A stretch of 64,000 nucleotides of DNA from Anaeromicropila populeti (GTDB lineage Bacteria > Bacillota > Clostridia > Lachnospirales > Lachnospiraceae): the NCBI RefSeq assembly GCF_900112775.1, contig NZ_FOYZ01000005.1, positions 124,001-188,000 on the forward strand, given 5' to 3'. The position numbers were made by a program, and so were the translations under genes. Shown piece after piece: positions 29,900 to 38,245 of this stretch. The stretch's first letter is position 1, and every line of letters begins with the position of its first letter. Under the pieces are notes generated by a model, which was given only the letters and a program-made list of their open reading frames with translations, had not been told where the DNA came from and ran no database searches.

Positions 29900-30838
29900 G
29901 TGATTAAAACAGTTGTTTCTGTAGGCTTACCTGTGGGGGAAGTGCTGAATATCAAGAAGCGTACTTTAAAACCAGAAAAGATAAGGGGAAACGAAAAGAG
30001 GATATGTATTGTTACTGGAATTCATGGAGATGAATTAGAAGGGCAATATGTTTGTTATGAGTTAATTCGACGTATACAAGAACAGATATCCTGCTTAACA
30101 GGAATTGTTGATATTTATCCTTGCATCAATCCACTGGGATTAGAGGCGATTACAAGAGGAGTACCAACATTTGATCTGGACATGAATCGGTGTTTTCCTG
30201 GAAGTGCAGATGGAGATATGGTTGAAAACATTGCAGATAAAGTAATAGATGATGTACTCGGAGCTGATATTTGTATTGACATACACGCTAGTGATATATT
30301 TATCCGCGAGATACCACAGGTAAGAATTAGTAATGAAAATATTGAACAGTTATTTGACTATGCCATGGAGCTGAATGTAGACTTTATATGGGCATATGAA
30401 TCACCAACAGTTTTACAGGCAACATTGACACATACCTTGAACCAGCATGGAGTTCCAACTCTGGCGATAGAAATGGGAGTTGGCATGCGGTTGACGAAAA
30501 GCTACGGGGAACAAATTGTAGACGGACTTTTTTCACTGATGAAGAAGGCAGGAATCTGGAGCGGTGAAGTGAACCAGGTCCGGAAGCCTATTGTTTCTAC
30601 AGATGGTGAAGTAGAATTAGTACATGCTGAGGCTTCAGGAATTTTTGTACCAGATATTGAACACTGGAACGGCATTCGGAAAGGGGATGCGGTTGGAAGT
30701 ATCATTGAACCAATAACAGGAGAAATTAAACATAAGATATTAGCACCTTGCAGCGGAATGGTATTTTCCCTAAGAGAGTATCCTGTAGTTTATGAAGGCT
30801 CTCTGATAGCCAGAATACTAGGAGGTGTAGAATCATGA
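29900..30838 (+). CDS. M14-family succinylglutamate desuccinylase/aspartoacylase-like hydrolase
   Basis: A 312-residue zinc hydrolase of the AstE/aspartoacylase group, which removes acyl groups from amino acids. Zinc ligands are visible as H42 and E45 (GIHGDELEG) and H129 (CIDIHASD); NRCFPG holds a substrate Arg (R97) and E191 in LAIEMGVG is the probable catalytic Glu. The C-terminal third (from about residue 230) is a beta-rich lipoyl-like region. It starts with GTG after AAAGGAAG. The next gene is a paralogue overlapping by 4 bases. The substrate is unknown; the neighbouring amino acid exporter suggests an amino acid derivative. Confidence 0.85.
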   Translation: MIKTVVSVGLPVGEVLNIKKRTLKPEKIRGNEKRICIVTGIHGDELEGQYVCYELIRRIQEQISCLTGIVDIYPCINPLGLEAITRGVPTFDLDMNRCFPGSADGDMVENIADKVIDDVLGADICIDIHASDIFIREIPQVRISNENIEQLFDYAMELNVDFIWAYESPTVLQATLTHTLNQHGVPTLAIEMGVGMRLTKSYGEQIVDGLFSLMKKAGIWSGEVNQVRKPIVSTDGEVELVHAEASGIFVPDIEHWNGIRKGDAVGSIIEPITGEIKHKILAPCSGMVFSLREYPVVYEGSLIARILGGVES

Positions 30839-31770
30839 TAAAAGAGGTTATCTACTCCTTAAAGGCTCCTTATCGGGAGGACTTAACTATTTATGGATAT
30901 ACCTTTGGAAGAGGTGAAAAATCCGCTTGTATTGTTGGCCCAACAAGAGGAAATGAAATCCAGCAGCTCTATGTCTGTTCTCAATTGATTAAGACATTGA
31001 CAATACTGGAGCGTACAGGTGCTATTTTATCTAAAAATGAGATTATGGTCATACCTTCCATTAACCATTTTTCAATGAATATAGAAAAGAGATTCTGGGC
31101 AATGGATAATTCAGATATTAATAAGAAATTTCCTGGTAAAATAGATGGGGAAACAACAGAGAGAATTGCTGCGGGTATATTTGAAAAGGTAAAAGGGTAT
31201 AGTTACGGTATTCAATTTGCAAGTTTTCATACGCCAGGAGATTTTATTCCCCATGTAAGACTGATGGATACGGGTGTGCAAAACACAAGTCTTGCCAATT
31301 TATTTGGGCTACCGTTTGTTATGCTTAGAAAGCCAGAAGCATTTGACTATGGGACATTGAATTATAACTGGCAGATGTCTGGAGCCAATGCATTTTCTGT
31401 ATATACCAGTGCTACGGACACCATTGATGAAGTTTCTGCCAATCAGGCAGTATCATCAGTACTCCGATTTTTAACCAGAATGGGAATTATCAAATATAAC
31501 TGTCACAGCGGATATATTTCTTCTACTATAGATGAGGACACATTGCTGCCAATCCGTGCAGATGTTTCAGGCATTTACAGGCGTCTGAAAAATCCTGGGG
31601 ATGAAGTGAGATTTGGAGAAGTGATTGCAGAGGTTATCGATCCCATGGAAGGAGAGACGATTTCTCAGATTTTATCACCTAGTGATGGAATTATATTTTT
31701 TACGCATACTAAGCCCCTTGTTATACAAAATGGTATGATATATCAGCTGATTCGGCGAATGCACGTATAG
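30835..31770 (+). CDS. degenerate M14-family paralogue (predicted pseudoenzyme)
   Basis: A 311-residue protein aligning end to end with the gene before it, including the C-terminal lipoyl-like part (LSPSDGIIFFTHTKPLV). The zinc site is gone: the HGDE motif has become RGNE (R38, E41), the IDIHAS His aligns with Phe (QFASFH), and the catalytic LAIEMG Glu aligns with Tyr (FSVYTS). It is intact as a reading frame and overlaps its partner ATGA-style, so it is likely made in equal amount and may be a regulatory or structural subunit of a hetero-oligomer. The substrate is unknown. Confidence 0.8.
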   Translation: MIKEVIYSLKAPYREDLTIYGYTFGRGEKSACIVGPTRGNEIQQLYVCSQLIKTLTILERTGAILSKNEIMVIPSINHFSMNIEKRFWAMDNSDINKKFPGKIDGETTERIAAGIFEKVKGYSYGIQFASFHTPGDFIPHVRLMDTGVQNTSLANLFGLPFVMLRKPEAFDYGTLNYNWQMSGANAFSVYTSATDTIDEVSANQAVSSVLRFLTRMGIIKYNCHSGYISSTIDEDTLLPIRADVSGIYRRLKNPGDEVRFGEVIAEVIDPMEGETISQILSPSDGIIFFTHTKPLVIQNGMIYQLIRRMHV

Positions 31771-31787
31771 CTGAAACAAGGAAGAAT

Positions 31788-32867
31788 ATGGTAAAACCAG
31801 ATAGAAAGGAGCATGTTAACATTATAAAAAAGTATTTATGTTATATTTTAGTGATGACACTTGGCCTGGTTGTATTTGCCAGTTGTAAAAAGACAGCAAA
31901 GAATCAGGATATTCTTGTATTTACAGTAGGAGAAGAAAAAATTTATCTTGATGAAGTAATGTATCAGGTATGGGAAGCAGAAAAAGAAATTGATTTTTAT
32001 CAATCTTACTATGAAGGAAATTATGAGGAAGACTTCTGGAACAGTGAGGGTGAGGCAGGCATGACAATGAGTGAGACAGTCAAGCAGGAGGTTTATGATG
32101 AAATCATTAGGGAGTCTGTTTTATTCCAAGAGGCTGTAAAACAAGAGGAGACCATTACGGAAGAAGTAGAAGAGGAAATAACAGCTCAGGCAAAAGAAGA
32201 AATGGAAAGTATGTCGGAGGAGGAACGAAAAACCACTGGTTTGACAGAAAAAAGATTGATTGAATTTAAAATAAAAAAAGCTATCATTGATCAGTATTTT
32301 GATTCAGTTCTGGATGGTTTTTCAGTAGATGAGGCTTCTATTACGGAAGGAATGAATGAGTCAGACTATTTACAATATGACATTGAAACAATAGGCTTTT
32401 CAAAATATCAATATCATGAGGATGGCACAAAGGAAGAAAAGAGTGCAGAAATTTTAGAAATGTCCTTGAATGAATTGGAGGAAAAGAAGCAAGCCGCTCA
32501 ATATTCTGAAAATTTCAGTGAACTGCTGGAGGATCAGGAAGCGCTGCTGGAGGTAGAAGAGTATAGCTTTGTAAAGGGTGATGAAGCGTGTGATGCTAAT
32601 ATTCAGGAGGCTGCTGTGTCTCTGAAAACCGGACAGGTTAGTGATATAATTGAAACATCGGAAGGTATATATCTTTTACGGGTTTTAAGCAACAGCAGTA
32701 CGGAAAGCTATGAGAAGGCCAAAGCAAGCGCGGTTAACCAGCAAAAATATAAGTTATTTGATGAATATTACAGCCAGCTAAAGGAAAAGACAAAGGTGAC
32801 AGAAGAAACCAGTGTCTGGGAAGATATAACGGTTGGAGATGCTGTTGTAAAGGACAGTAGTAAATAA
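31788..32867 (+). CDS. PrsA/SurA-like exported lipoprotein
   Basis: A 359-residue protein with a signal peptide ending in the lipobox FASC (LVVFASCKK), so it is a membrane-anchored lipoprotein. The body is Glu/Lys-rich and helical as in the SurA/PrsA chaperone domain, with a C-terminal degenerate rotamase-like segment (LKTGQVSDIIETSEGIYLLRV). It probably assists folding of exported proteins. ATG 31788 has AAGGAAG before it; an alternative is a rare start near 31818 after AAAGGAG, which would give a more usual signal peptide. The next gene is a paralogue. Confidence 0.75.
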   Translation: MVKPDRKEHVNIIKKYLCYILVMTLGLVVFASCKKTAKNQDILVFTVGEEKIYLDEVMYQVWEAEKEIDFYQSYYEGNYEEDFWNSEGEAGMTMSETVKQEVYDEIIRESVLFQEAVKQEETITEEVEEEITAQAKEEMESMSEEERKTTGLTEKRLIEFKIKKAIIDQYFDSVLDGFSVDEASITEGMNESDYLQYDIETIGFSKYQYHEDGTKEEKSAEILEMSLNELEEKKQAAQYSENFSELLEDQEALLEVEEYSFVKGDEACDANIQEAAVSLKTGQVSDIIETSEGIYLLRVLSNSSTESYEKAKASAVNQQKYKLFDEYYSQLKEKTKVTEETSVWEDITVGDAVVKDSSK

Positions 32868-32900
32868 AACACAATGAAAAAGAAATGGAGAGATTAATTC

Positions 32901-34079
32901 ATGAACAGTAGTAAAACTACTCTGAAGGGTAATAAAAAAGAGGTAAAGAAGAAAAATATGCCGGTTGAAAAGACCAGCACAGGAAAAATTGTGGCAATAG
33001 CTATATGTGCAGTTTTAGTTTTGGCCATGCTGGTGGGTGTAGCGTATGACCAGTTAAAACCAACTTTGTTATTTAAATTGGATGGGGAAAACATTTACTT
33101 AAGTGATGCGATGTACTATATTTATGACAAAGAAGTAACTTATGATGCTTATGACCAGATGTATTTGGCATATACAGGAACAGGGTACTGGGACAGCACA
33201 AGTGACAGTGGAACAACAAACCGTGAGGCAGCAAAGCAAGAGGTGTATACAACGGTAAAAGAATATGCAATTCTTTATAAGGAAGCAATTAACGCTGGAT
33301 ATGCTCTGACAGAGGAAGATAAAACAACCGCATCCGAGACAGCAGAGGAAGTATTAAAAAATTTAACCACAAAGCAAAAATCACTTCCAGGGTTAAGCAA
33401 GAAAAAATTAACAAGTGTTCTTGAAAAGAAAGCAGTTGCAGACCGTTATAAGCAAGATATGATTGACAGCTTTGATATTGATGATCAGGCAATTAAAGAT
33501 ACGTTTAATTATGAAGACTACAGACAATATGATTTTCAATACTATTATACTTCTAAAACAACTTACGATGAAGAAGGAAATAGTGTGGCTTTATCAGATG
33601 ATGAGAAGGCTAAATTATTAGAGGAAATGAATGCATTACTTGAAAAGTCCAAAACAGAAGATTTTGCAGCATTACTTCCAAGTACTGAAACAGAGGAAGG
33701 GACAGCAGCCACAGAAGCAGCAGCCACAGAAGAAACAACTGCTACTGAAGAAACGGAAACTTCAAATATTAGCTTCCAGGAGGAGGGAAATATTACACCT
33801 TCCAGTACTACCTTTGAGGATGAAGTAAAGACAAAAATTATGGCAATGAGCAACAATGAGATTTCACAGGTTCTGGAAGACAGCAACGGATATTACATCG
33901 TAAAAATGATAAATAATAATTCAGATGAAACTTATAACCAGACAGTAGAAGATGCCATTGCAGAAGAAGAAAATTCACAATATGAAACTAAGTTTGTTGA
34001 AATAGCTGCAAACTATGATTTTTCAGCAGTTGATAAGAACTGGAATGAAATCGTGCTAGGTGATACCGTTTTGGAATAA
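32901..34079 (+). CDS. PrsA/SurA-like membrane-anchored protein, paralogue of the preceding gene
   Basis: A 392-residue protein with a basic N terminus and a single membrane helix (IVAIAICAVLVLAMLVGVA) in place of a lipobox. The exported part begins LLFKLDGENIYLSDAMYYIYD, parallel to LVFTVGEEKIYLDEVMYQVW in the preceding lipoprotein. It carries a low-complexity Ala/Thr/Glu insert near 33700-33760 and ends with a rotamase-like segment (ISQVLEDSNGYYIVKMI). It is probably a tandem duplicate with a changed anchor. A terminator follows at 34131. Confidence 0.72.
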   Translation: MNSSKTTLKGNKKEVKKKNMPVEKTSTGKIVAIAICAVLVLAMLVGVAYDQLKPTLLFKLDGENIYLSDAMYYIYDKEVTYDAYDQMYLAYTGTGYWDSTSDSGTTNREAAKQEVYTTVKEYAILYKEAINAGYALTEEDKTTASETAEEVLKNLTTKQKSLPGLSKKKLTSVLEKKAVADRYKQDMIDSFDIDDQAIKDTFNYEDYRQYDFQYYYTSKTTYDEEGNSVALSDDEKAKLLEEMNALLEKSKTEDFAALLPSTETEEGTAATEAAATEETTATEETETSNISFQEEGNITPSSTTFEDEVKTKIMAMSNNEISQVLEDSNGYYIVKMINNNSDETYNQTVEDAIAEEENSQYETKFVEIAANYDFSAVDKNWNEIVLGDTVLE

Positions 34080-34130
34080 TAGGTTAGAATTCCAGGGTAG
34101 TGTATACCAATAAGAATAGTTGTATAAAAT

Positions 34131-34175
34131 AAGGGAAACGGAGCAGATAAGTCAGTATGCTCTGTTTCCTTTTGT
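34131..34175 (+). terminator. intrinsic terminator after the PrsA-like pair
   Basis: GGAAACGGAGC (34134-34144) pairs with GCTCTGTTTCC (34159-34169) with one G-T pair, followed by TTTTG. Confidence 0.85.
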
Positions 34176-34250
34176 ACTTTTTGGGGAAGGATTATTAGAA
34201 GTGCTTATATAATAAATAATATTAATTTATTTTAATTATAAAAGAAAATA

Positions 34251-34259
34251 TGATAAGAT
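34251..34259 (+). promoter_or_regulatory. possible extended -10 for purL
   Basis: TGATAAGAT is a TG-extended -10-like element 42 bases before the purL ATG; the -35 position (TTTAAT) is weak. I see no purine riboswitch in the 120-base leader. Confidence 0.4.
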
Positions 34260-34300
34260 GGTAACAAATTGATTTATATGTGTTTTGGAAAGGAGCTTTT

Positions 34301-37300
34301 ATGAGTAACGTAAGAAGAATTTATGTAGAAAAAAAACCTGCATATGCTGTCCGGGCGAAAGAGTTAAAGAGTGAAATTAAATCATATTTAGGGTTAAAGG
34401 CTTTACAAAACGTCAGAGTATTAGTTCGTTATGATATTGAAAATTTGAGCGGGGAAACCTATCAAAAGGCTTTGGGAATTGTGTTTTCAGAGCCTCCTGT
34501 TGACATATTATTTGAAGAAACATTTGAAATGGAGCAAGGGTGTAAAACATTTTCAGTAGAATACCTGCCAGGTCAGTTTGACCAGAGAGCAGATTCGGCA
34601 GAACAATGTGTAAAGTTGTTAAATGAAAAAGAGGAACCAATTATCCGTTCTGCTACAACTTATGTATTATCTGGTGAAATATCAAATGAAGAGTTGCAAA
34701 GAATTAAGAGCTACTGCATCAATCCAGTAGATTCCAGAGAAGCGGACGAAGACAAACCAGATACACTGGTGCAGATATTTGAAGAACCAGCAGATGTAAT
34801 TTTGTTTGATGGATTTTCCAGTATGGACAAGGATTCATTAAAAGACTTATATGATTCTTTAAACCTTGCCATGACATTTCAGGATTTCCTTCATATTCAG
34901 AATTATTTTCAAAACGAAGAAAAAAGAGATCCTTCTATGACAGAAATCCGTGTATTAGATACTTATTGGTCAGATCACTGCCGTCATACTACATTTTTGA
35001 CTGAATTAAAAAATGTAAAGTTTGAGGATGGATATTATAGGGCACCGATTGAGAAGTCATATGAAGACTATTTATCAGTAAGAGAAGAGATATTTAAGGG
35101 ACGGAAAGATAAATTTATTTCTTTGATGGACATTGCCCTTATGGCAATGCGTAAATTGAAAAAAGATGGAAAGTTAGATGATATGGAAGAGTCTGATGAG
35201 ATTAATGCCTGTTCCATTGTTGTTCCAGTAGAAATTGATGGAAATACAGAAGAATGGCTAGTATTTTTCAAAAATGAAACCCATAATCATCCTACAGAAA
35301 TTGAACCTTTTGGTGGTGCAGCAACTTGTCTTGGAGGTGCTATCAGAGATCCTTTATCGGGTAGAGGCTATGTTTATCAAGCTATGCGTGTTACTGGTGC
35401 GGCGGATCCTACAAAGTCATTAAAGGAAACCTTAGAGGGTAAACTTCCTCAGAAAAAAATTGTAAAAGGAGCAGCAAGTGGATATAGCTCCTATGGCAAT
35501 CAGATAGGGTTAGCAACAGGTCTTGTGCAGGAAGTATATCATCCAAATTATGTGGCAAAGAGAATGGAAATCGGTGCTGTAATGGGAGCGGCTCCACGTA
35601 ATAATGTAATTCGTGAAAACTCAGATCCAGATGACATTATCATTTTGTTAGGTGGAAGAACGGGACGTGATGGCTGTGGTGGTGCAACAGGTTCCTCCAA
35701 GTCCCATACAACAGAATCCATTCATACCTGTGGTGCAGAAGTGCAAAAAGGAAATGCACCAACTGAACGTAAAATACAGCGTTTATTCAGGAGAGCTGAA
35801 GTAAGCTCTATTATAAAAAAATGTAATGATTTTGGTGCAGGCGGTGTTTCCGTTGCAATCGGAGAACTGGCTCCTGGACTTCGTATTAATCTGGACAAGG
35901 TACCTAAGAAATATGCAGGTCTAGATGGCACAGAACTTGCTATTTCTGAATCACAAGAAAGAATGGCAATTGTAGTAGATCCTAAGGATGTAGATAAACT
36001 GCTTGCTTATGCAGAAGAAGAAAATCTGGAAGCTGTCTGCGTTGCCGTTGTAACAGAGTCACCAAGATTAGTACTTGAGTGGAGAGGAAAAGAAATTGTG
36101 AATATTTCCAGAGCATTTCTTGATACCAACGGTGCTCATCAGGAAACAGATGTTACAATTACAATGCCGTCACAAGAAGATAACTATTTTACAAAGCAAA
36201 GAGATGTAAGTGATTTGAAAACTGTATGGATGGAAACACTAAGCGATTTAAATGTATGTTCTCAAAAAGGGCTAGTTGAAATGTTTGACAGTTCCATTGG
36301 AGCAGCAACTGTAGCTATGCCATACGGTGGAAAGTATCAGTTGACGCCAATTCAGTCCATGGTTGCCAAGCTGCCTGTATTGTCTGGAAAATGTGATACA
36401 GTAACTATGATGAGTTATGGGTTTGACCCATATTTATCAAGCTGGAGTCCATATCATGGTTCTGCATATGCGGTGATTTCTTCAGTGGCAAAAATTGTGG
36501 CTTCCGGTGGTGATTTTAGAAAAATCCGGTTTACTTTTCAAGAGTACTTCAGACGTCTTGGAAACGATGCAAAACGCTGGGGTGAACCAATGGCAGCTTT
36601 ATTAGGTGCTTACGATGCCCAGATGAAATTGGGCCTGCCATCTATCGGTGGAAAGGATAGTATGTCAGGAACCTTTAACGATATTGATGTTCCACCAACA
36701 TTATGTTCCTTTGCAGTTGATGTAGCTAAGGTACAGGACATGATAACTCCTGAGTTCAAAAATCCAGGCAATGTGGTAGTATTTATGGATATAGAAAAGG
36801 ATGCTTACGATCTGCCAGACTATGCGGCAGTAATGGAGCTATACACAAAAATACTGGAATTAATTCGAGAAAAAGTATTTGTTTCAGCCTATGCAGTTGA
36901 GAATGGTGGGATAATAGAAGCAGTCAGTAAAATGGCATTTGGTAATAAGCTTGGATTATCGGTTTGTGATTCAGTTGAAAAACCATTTCTTTTCCAACCT
37001 CTATACGGCAGTATAGTTGCTGAAATATCAGAACGTGACATAGAGAAGCTTGATGCAATGAAAATTAGTTATAAAAAAGTTGCTGAAATACTGGATGAAC
37101 CAAAATTTGTTTTTGGAACTGTAGAAATTACAATGGAGGAAGCACTTGCATCATGGACCAACACACTGGAAAAAGTATTTCCTACTAAATCAGATGTTGA
37201 GCAGGTGGAAGTAAGTGAAAATCTGTTTGATGCAAAAACAGTATATATAGCAAAAAATAGAGTAGCGAAGCCAAAAGTATTTATCCCTGTTTTCCCAGGC

Positions 37301-38068
37301 ACTAATTGCGAGTATGATACAGCAAAGGCTTTTGAAGCAGCAGGTGCAGAGGTTGAAACAGTAGTATTCAAAAATATGACAGCCCAGAATATTACGGACT
37401 CGGTAAATGCATTTGAACGAGCAATTAAGGAAGCACAGATTTTAATGTTCCCTGGTGGCTTTAGTGCTGGTGACGAGCCAGATGGTTCTGCCAAGTTTAT
37501 TGCCTCTATTTTTAGAAATGCAAAAATAAGTCAGGCAGCCAACGATTTGATTAAGCAGAGGGATGGCTTGGTGCTTGGTATTTGTAATGGATTTCAGGCT
37601 CTGATTAAGCTGGGTCTAGTGCCATATGGGGAAATTACTGATATCAGTGAAGACTCACCTACTTTGACTACAAACAGCATTGGCCGTCATATTTCAAAAT
37701 CTGTTTTTACAAAGGTTGTTACAAATCAATCACCATGGTTACAACTAGCAAAGCTTGGTGGTGTTTATGCAATTCCAGCATCCCATGGGGAAGGAAGATT
37801 TGTAGCAAATGAACAGTGGCTGAAAACGTTAGCTGAAAACGGACAAATTGCAACTCAATATGTGGATGTAAATGGAAATCCTACAATGGATGAAGACTTT
37901 AATCCAAATGGTTCTTATCTTGCCATTGAGGGTATTACCAGTCCAGATGGACGTGTTTTAGGTAAAATGGCACATTCTGAGCGAAGAGGAGATGGAGTCG
38001 CAATCAACATATATGGAGAGCAGAATCAAATGATTTTTGAAGCAGGTGTAAAATATTTCAAAGGATAA
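34301..38068 (+). CDS. purL: phosphoribosylformylglycinamidine synthase, single-chain
   Basis: This 1255-residue enzyme converts FGAR, glutamine and ATP to FGAM in purine synthesis. The long one-chain form fuses the N-terminal linker domain, two AIRS-like halves (TYWSDHCRHTTF, FKNETHNHPTEIEPFGGAAT, then GAYDAQMKLGLPSIGGKDSM) and a C-terminal glutaminase with the catalytic C1095 (LGICNGFQAL) and the SHGEGRF His. The ATG at 34301 follows AAAGGAG; an in-frame GTG 21 bases upstream has no ribosome site. It stands alone between terminators, away from other pur genes. Confidence 0.96.
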   Translation: MSNVRRIYVEKKPAYAVRAKELKSEIKSYLGLKALQNVRVLVRYDIENLSGETYQKALGIVFSEPPVDILFEETFEMEQGCKTFSVEYLPGQFDQRADSAEQCVKLLNEKEEPIIRSATTYVLSGEISNEELQRIKSYCINPVDSREADEDKPDTLVQIFEEPADVILFDGFSSMDKDSLKDLYDSLNLAMTFQDFLHIQNYFQNEEKRDPSMTEIRVLDTYWSDHCRHTTFLTELKNVKFEDGYYRAPIEKSYEDYLSVREEIFKGRKDKFISLMDIALMAMRKLKKDGKLDDMEESDEINACSIVVPVEIDGNTEEWLVFFKNETHNHPTEIEPFGGAATCLGGAIRDPLSGRGYVYQAMRVTGAADPTKSLKETLEGKLPQKKIVKGAASGYSSYGNQIGLATGLVQEVYHPNYVAKRMEIGAVMGAAPRNNVIRENSDPDDIIILLGGRTGRDGCGGATGSSKSHTTESIHTCGAEVQKGNAPTERKIQRLFRRAEVSSIIKKCNDFGAGGVSVAIGELAPGLRINLDKVPKKYAGLDGTELAISESQERMAIVVDPKDVDKLLAYAEEENLEAVCVAVVTESPRLVLEWRGKEIVNISRAFLDTNGAHQETDVTITMPSQEDNYFTKQRDVSDLKTVWMETLSDLNVCSQKGLVEMFDSSIGAATVAMPYGGKYQLTPIQSMVAKLPVLSGKCDTVTMMSYGFDPYLSSWSPYHGSAYAVISSVAKIVASGGDFRKIRFTFQEYFRRLGNDAKRWGEPMAALLGAYDAQMKLGLPSIGGKDSMSGTFNDIDVPPTLCSFAVDVAKVQDMITPEFKNPGNVVVFMDIEKDAYDLPDYAAVMELYTKILELIREKVFVSAYAVENGGIIEAVSKMAFGNKLGLSVCDSVEKPFLFQPLYGSIVAEISERDIEKLDAMKISYKKVAEILDEPKFVFGTVEITMEEALASWTNTLEKVFPTKSDVEQVEVSENLFDAKTVYIAKNRVAKPKVFIPVFPGTNCEYDTAKAFEAAGAEVETVVFKNMTAQNITDSVNAFERAIKEAQILMFPGGFSAGDEPDGSAKFIASIFRNAKISQAANDLIKQRDGLVLGICNGFQALIKLGLVPYGEITDISEDSPTLTTNSIGRHISKSVFTKVVTNQSPWLQLAKLGGVYAIPASHGEGRFVANEQWLKTLAENGQIATQYVDVNGNPTMDEDFNPNGSYLAIEGITSPDGRVLGKMAHSERRGDGVAINIYGEQNQMIFEAGVKYFKG

Positions 38069-38080
38069 GTAGGTAAATTG

Positions 38081-38129
38081 AAAAAGCCACTATAATCTGG
38101 TAAAATACAGGTGAGTAGTGGCTTTTTTT
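38081..38129 (+). terminator. intrinsic terminator after purL
   Basis: AAAAAGCCACTA (38081-38092) pairs with TAGTGGCTTTTT (38116-38127), ending in a run of seven T. Confidence 0.9.
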
Positions 38130-38183
38130 GTGTAGAAAAATGACATATTGTGTATGTAAAATTAATCATTTAATATTTAATAA

Positions 38184-38212
38184 TTGACAACAGAAACTAT
38201 ATGTATTAGAGT
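38184..38212 (+). promoter_or_regulatory. promoter of the GGDEF gene
   Basis: TTGACA (38184-38189), 17 bases, TAGAGT (38207-38212), 33 bases before the TTG start. Confidence 0.65.
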
Positions 38213-38245
38213 TAATTTGATACTATTTTTTAAGGGGGGAAAAGG

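Noticed and set aside
33563-33886. 107-codon minus-strand frame rich in Ser/Val
   Set aside because: It mirrors the low-complexity Ala/Thr/Glu repeat of the plus-strand gene; no start signal.
34080-34300. Possible purine riboswitch before purL
   Set aside because: No conserved purine-aptamer loops; the region holds only the upstream terminator and an AT-rich leader.
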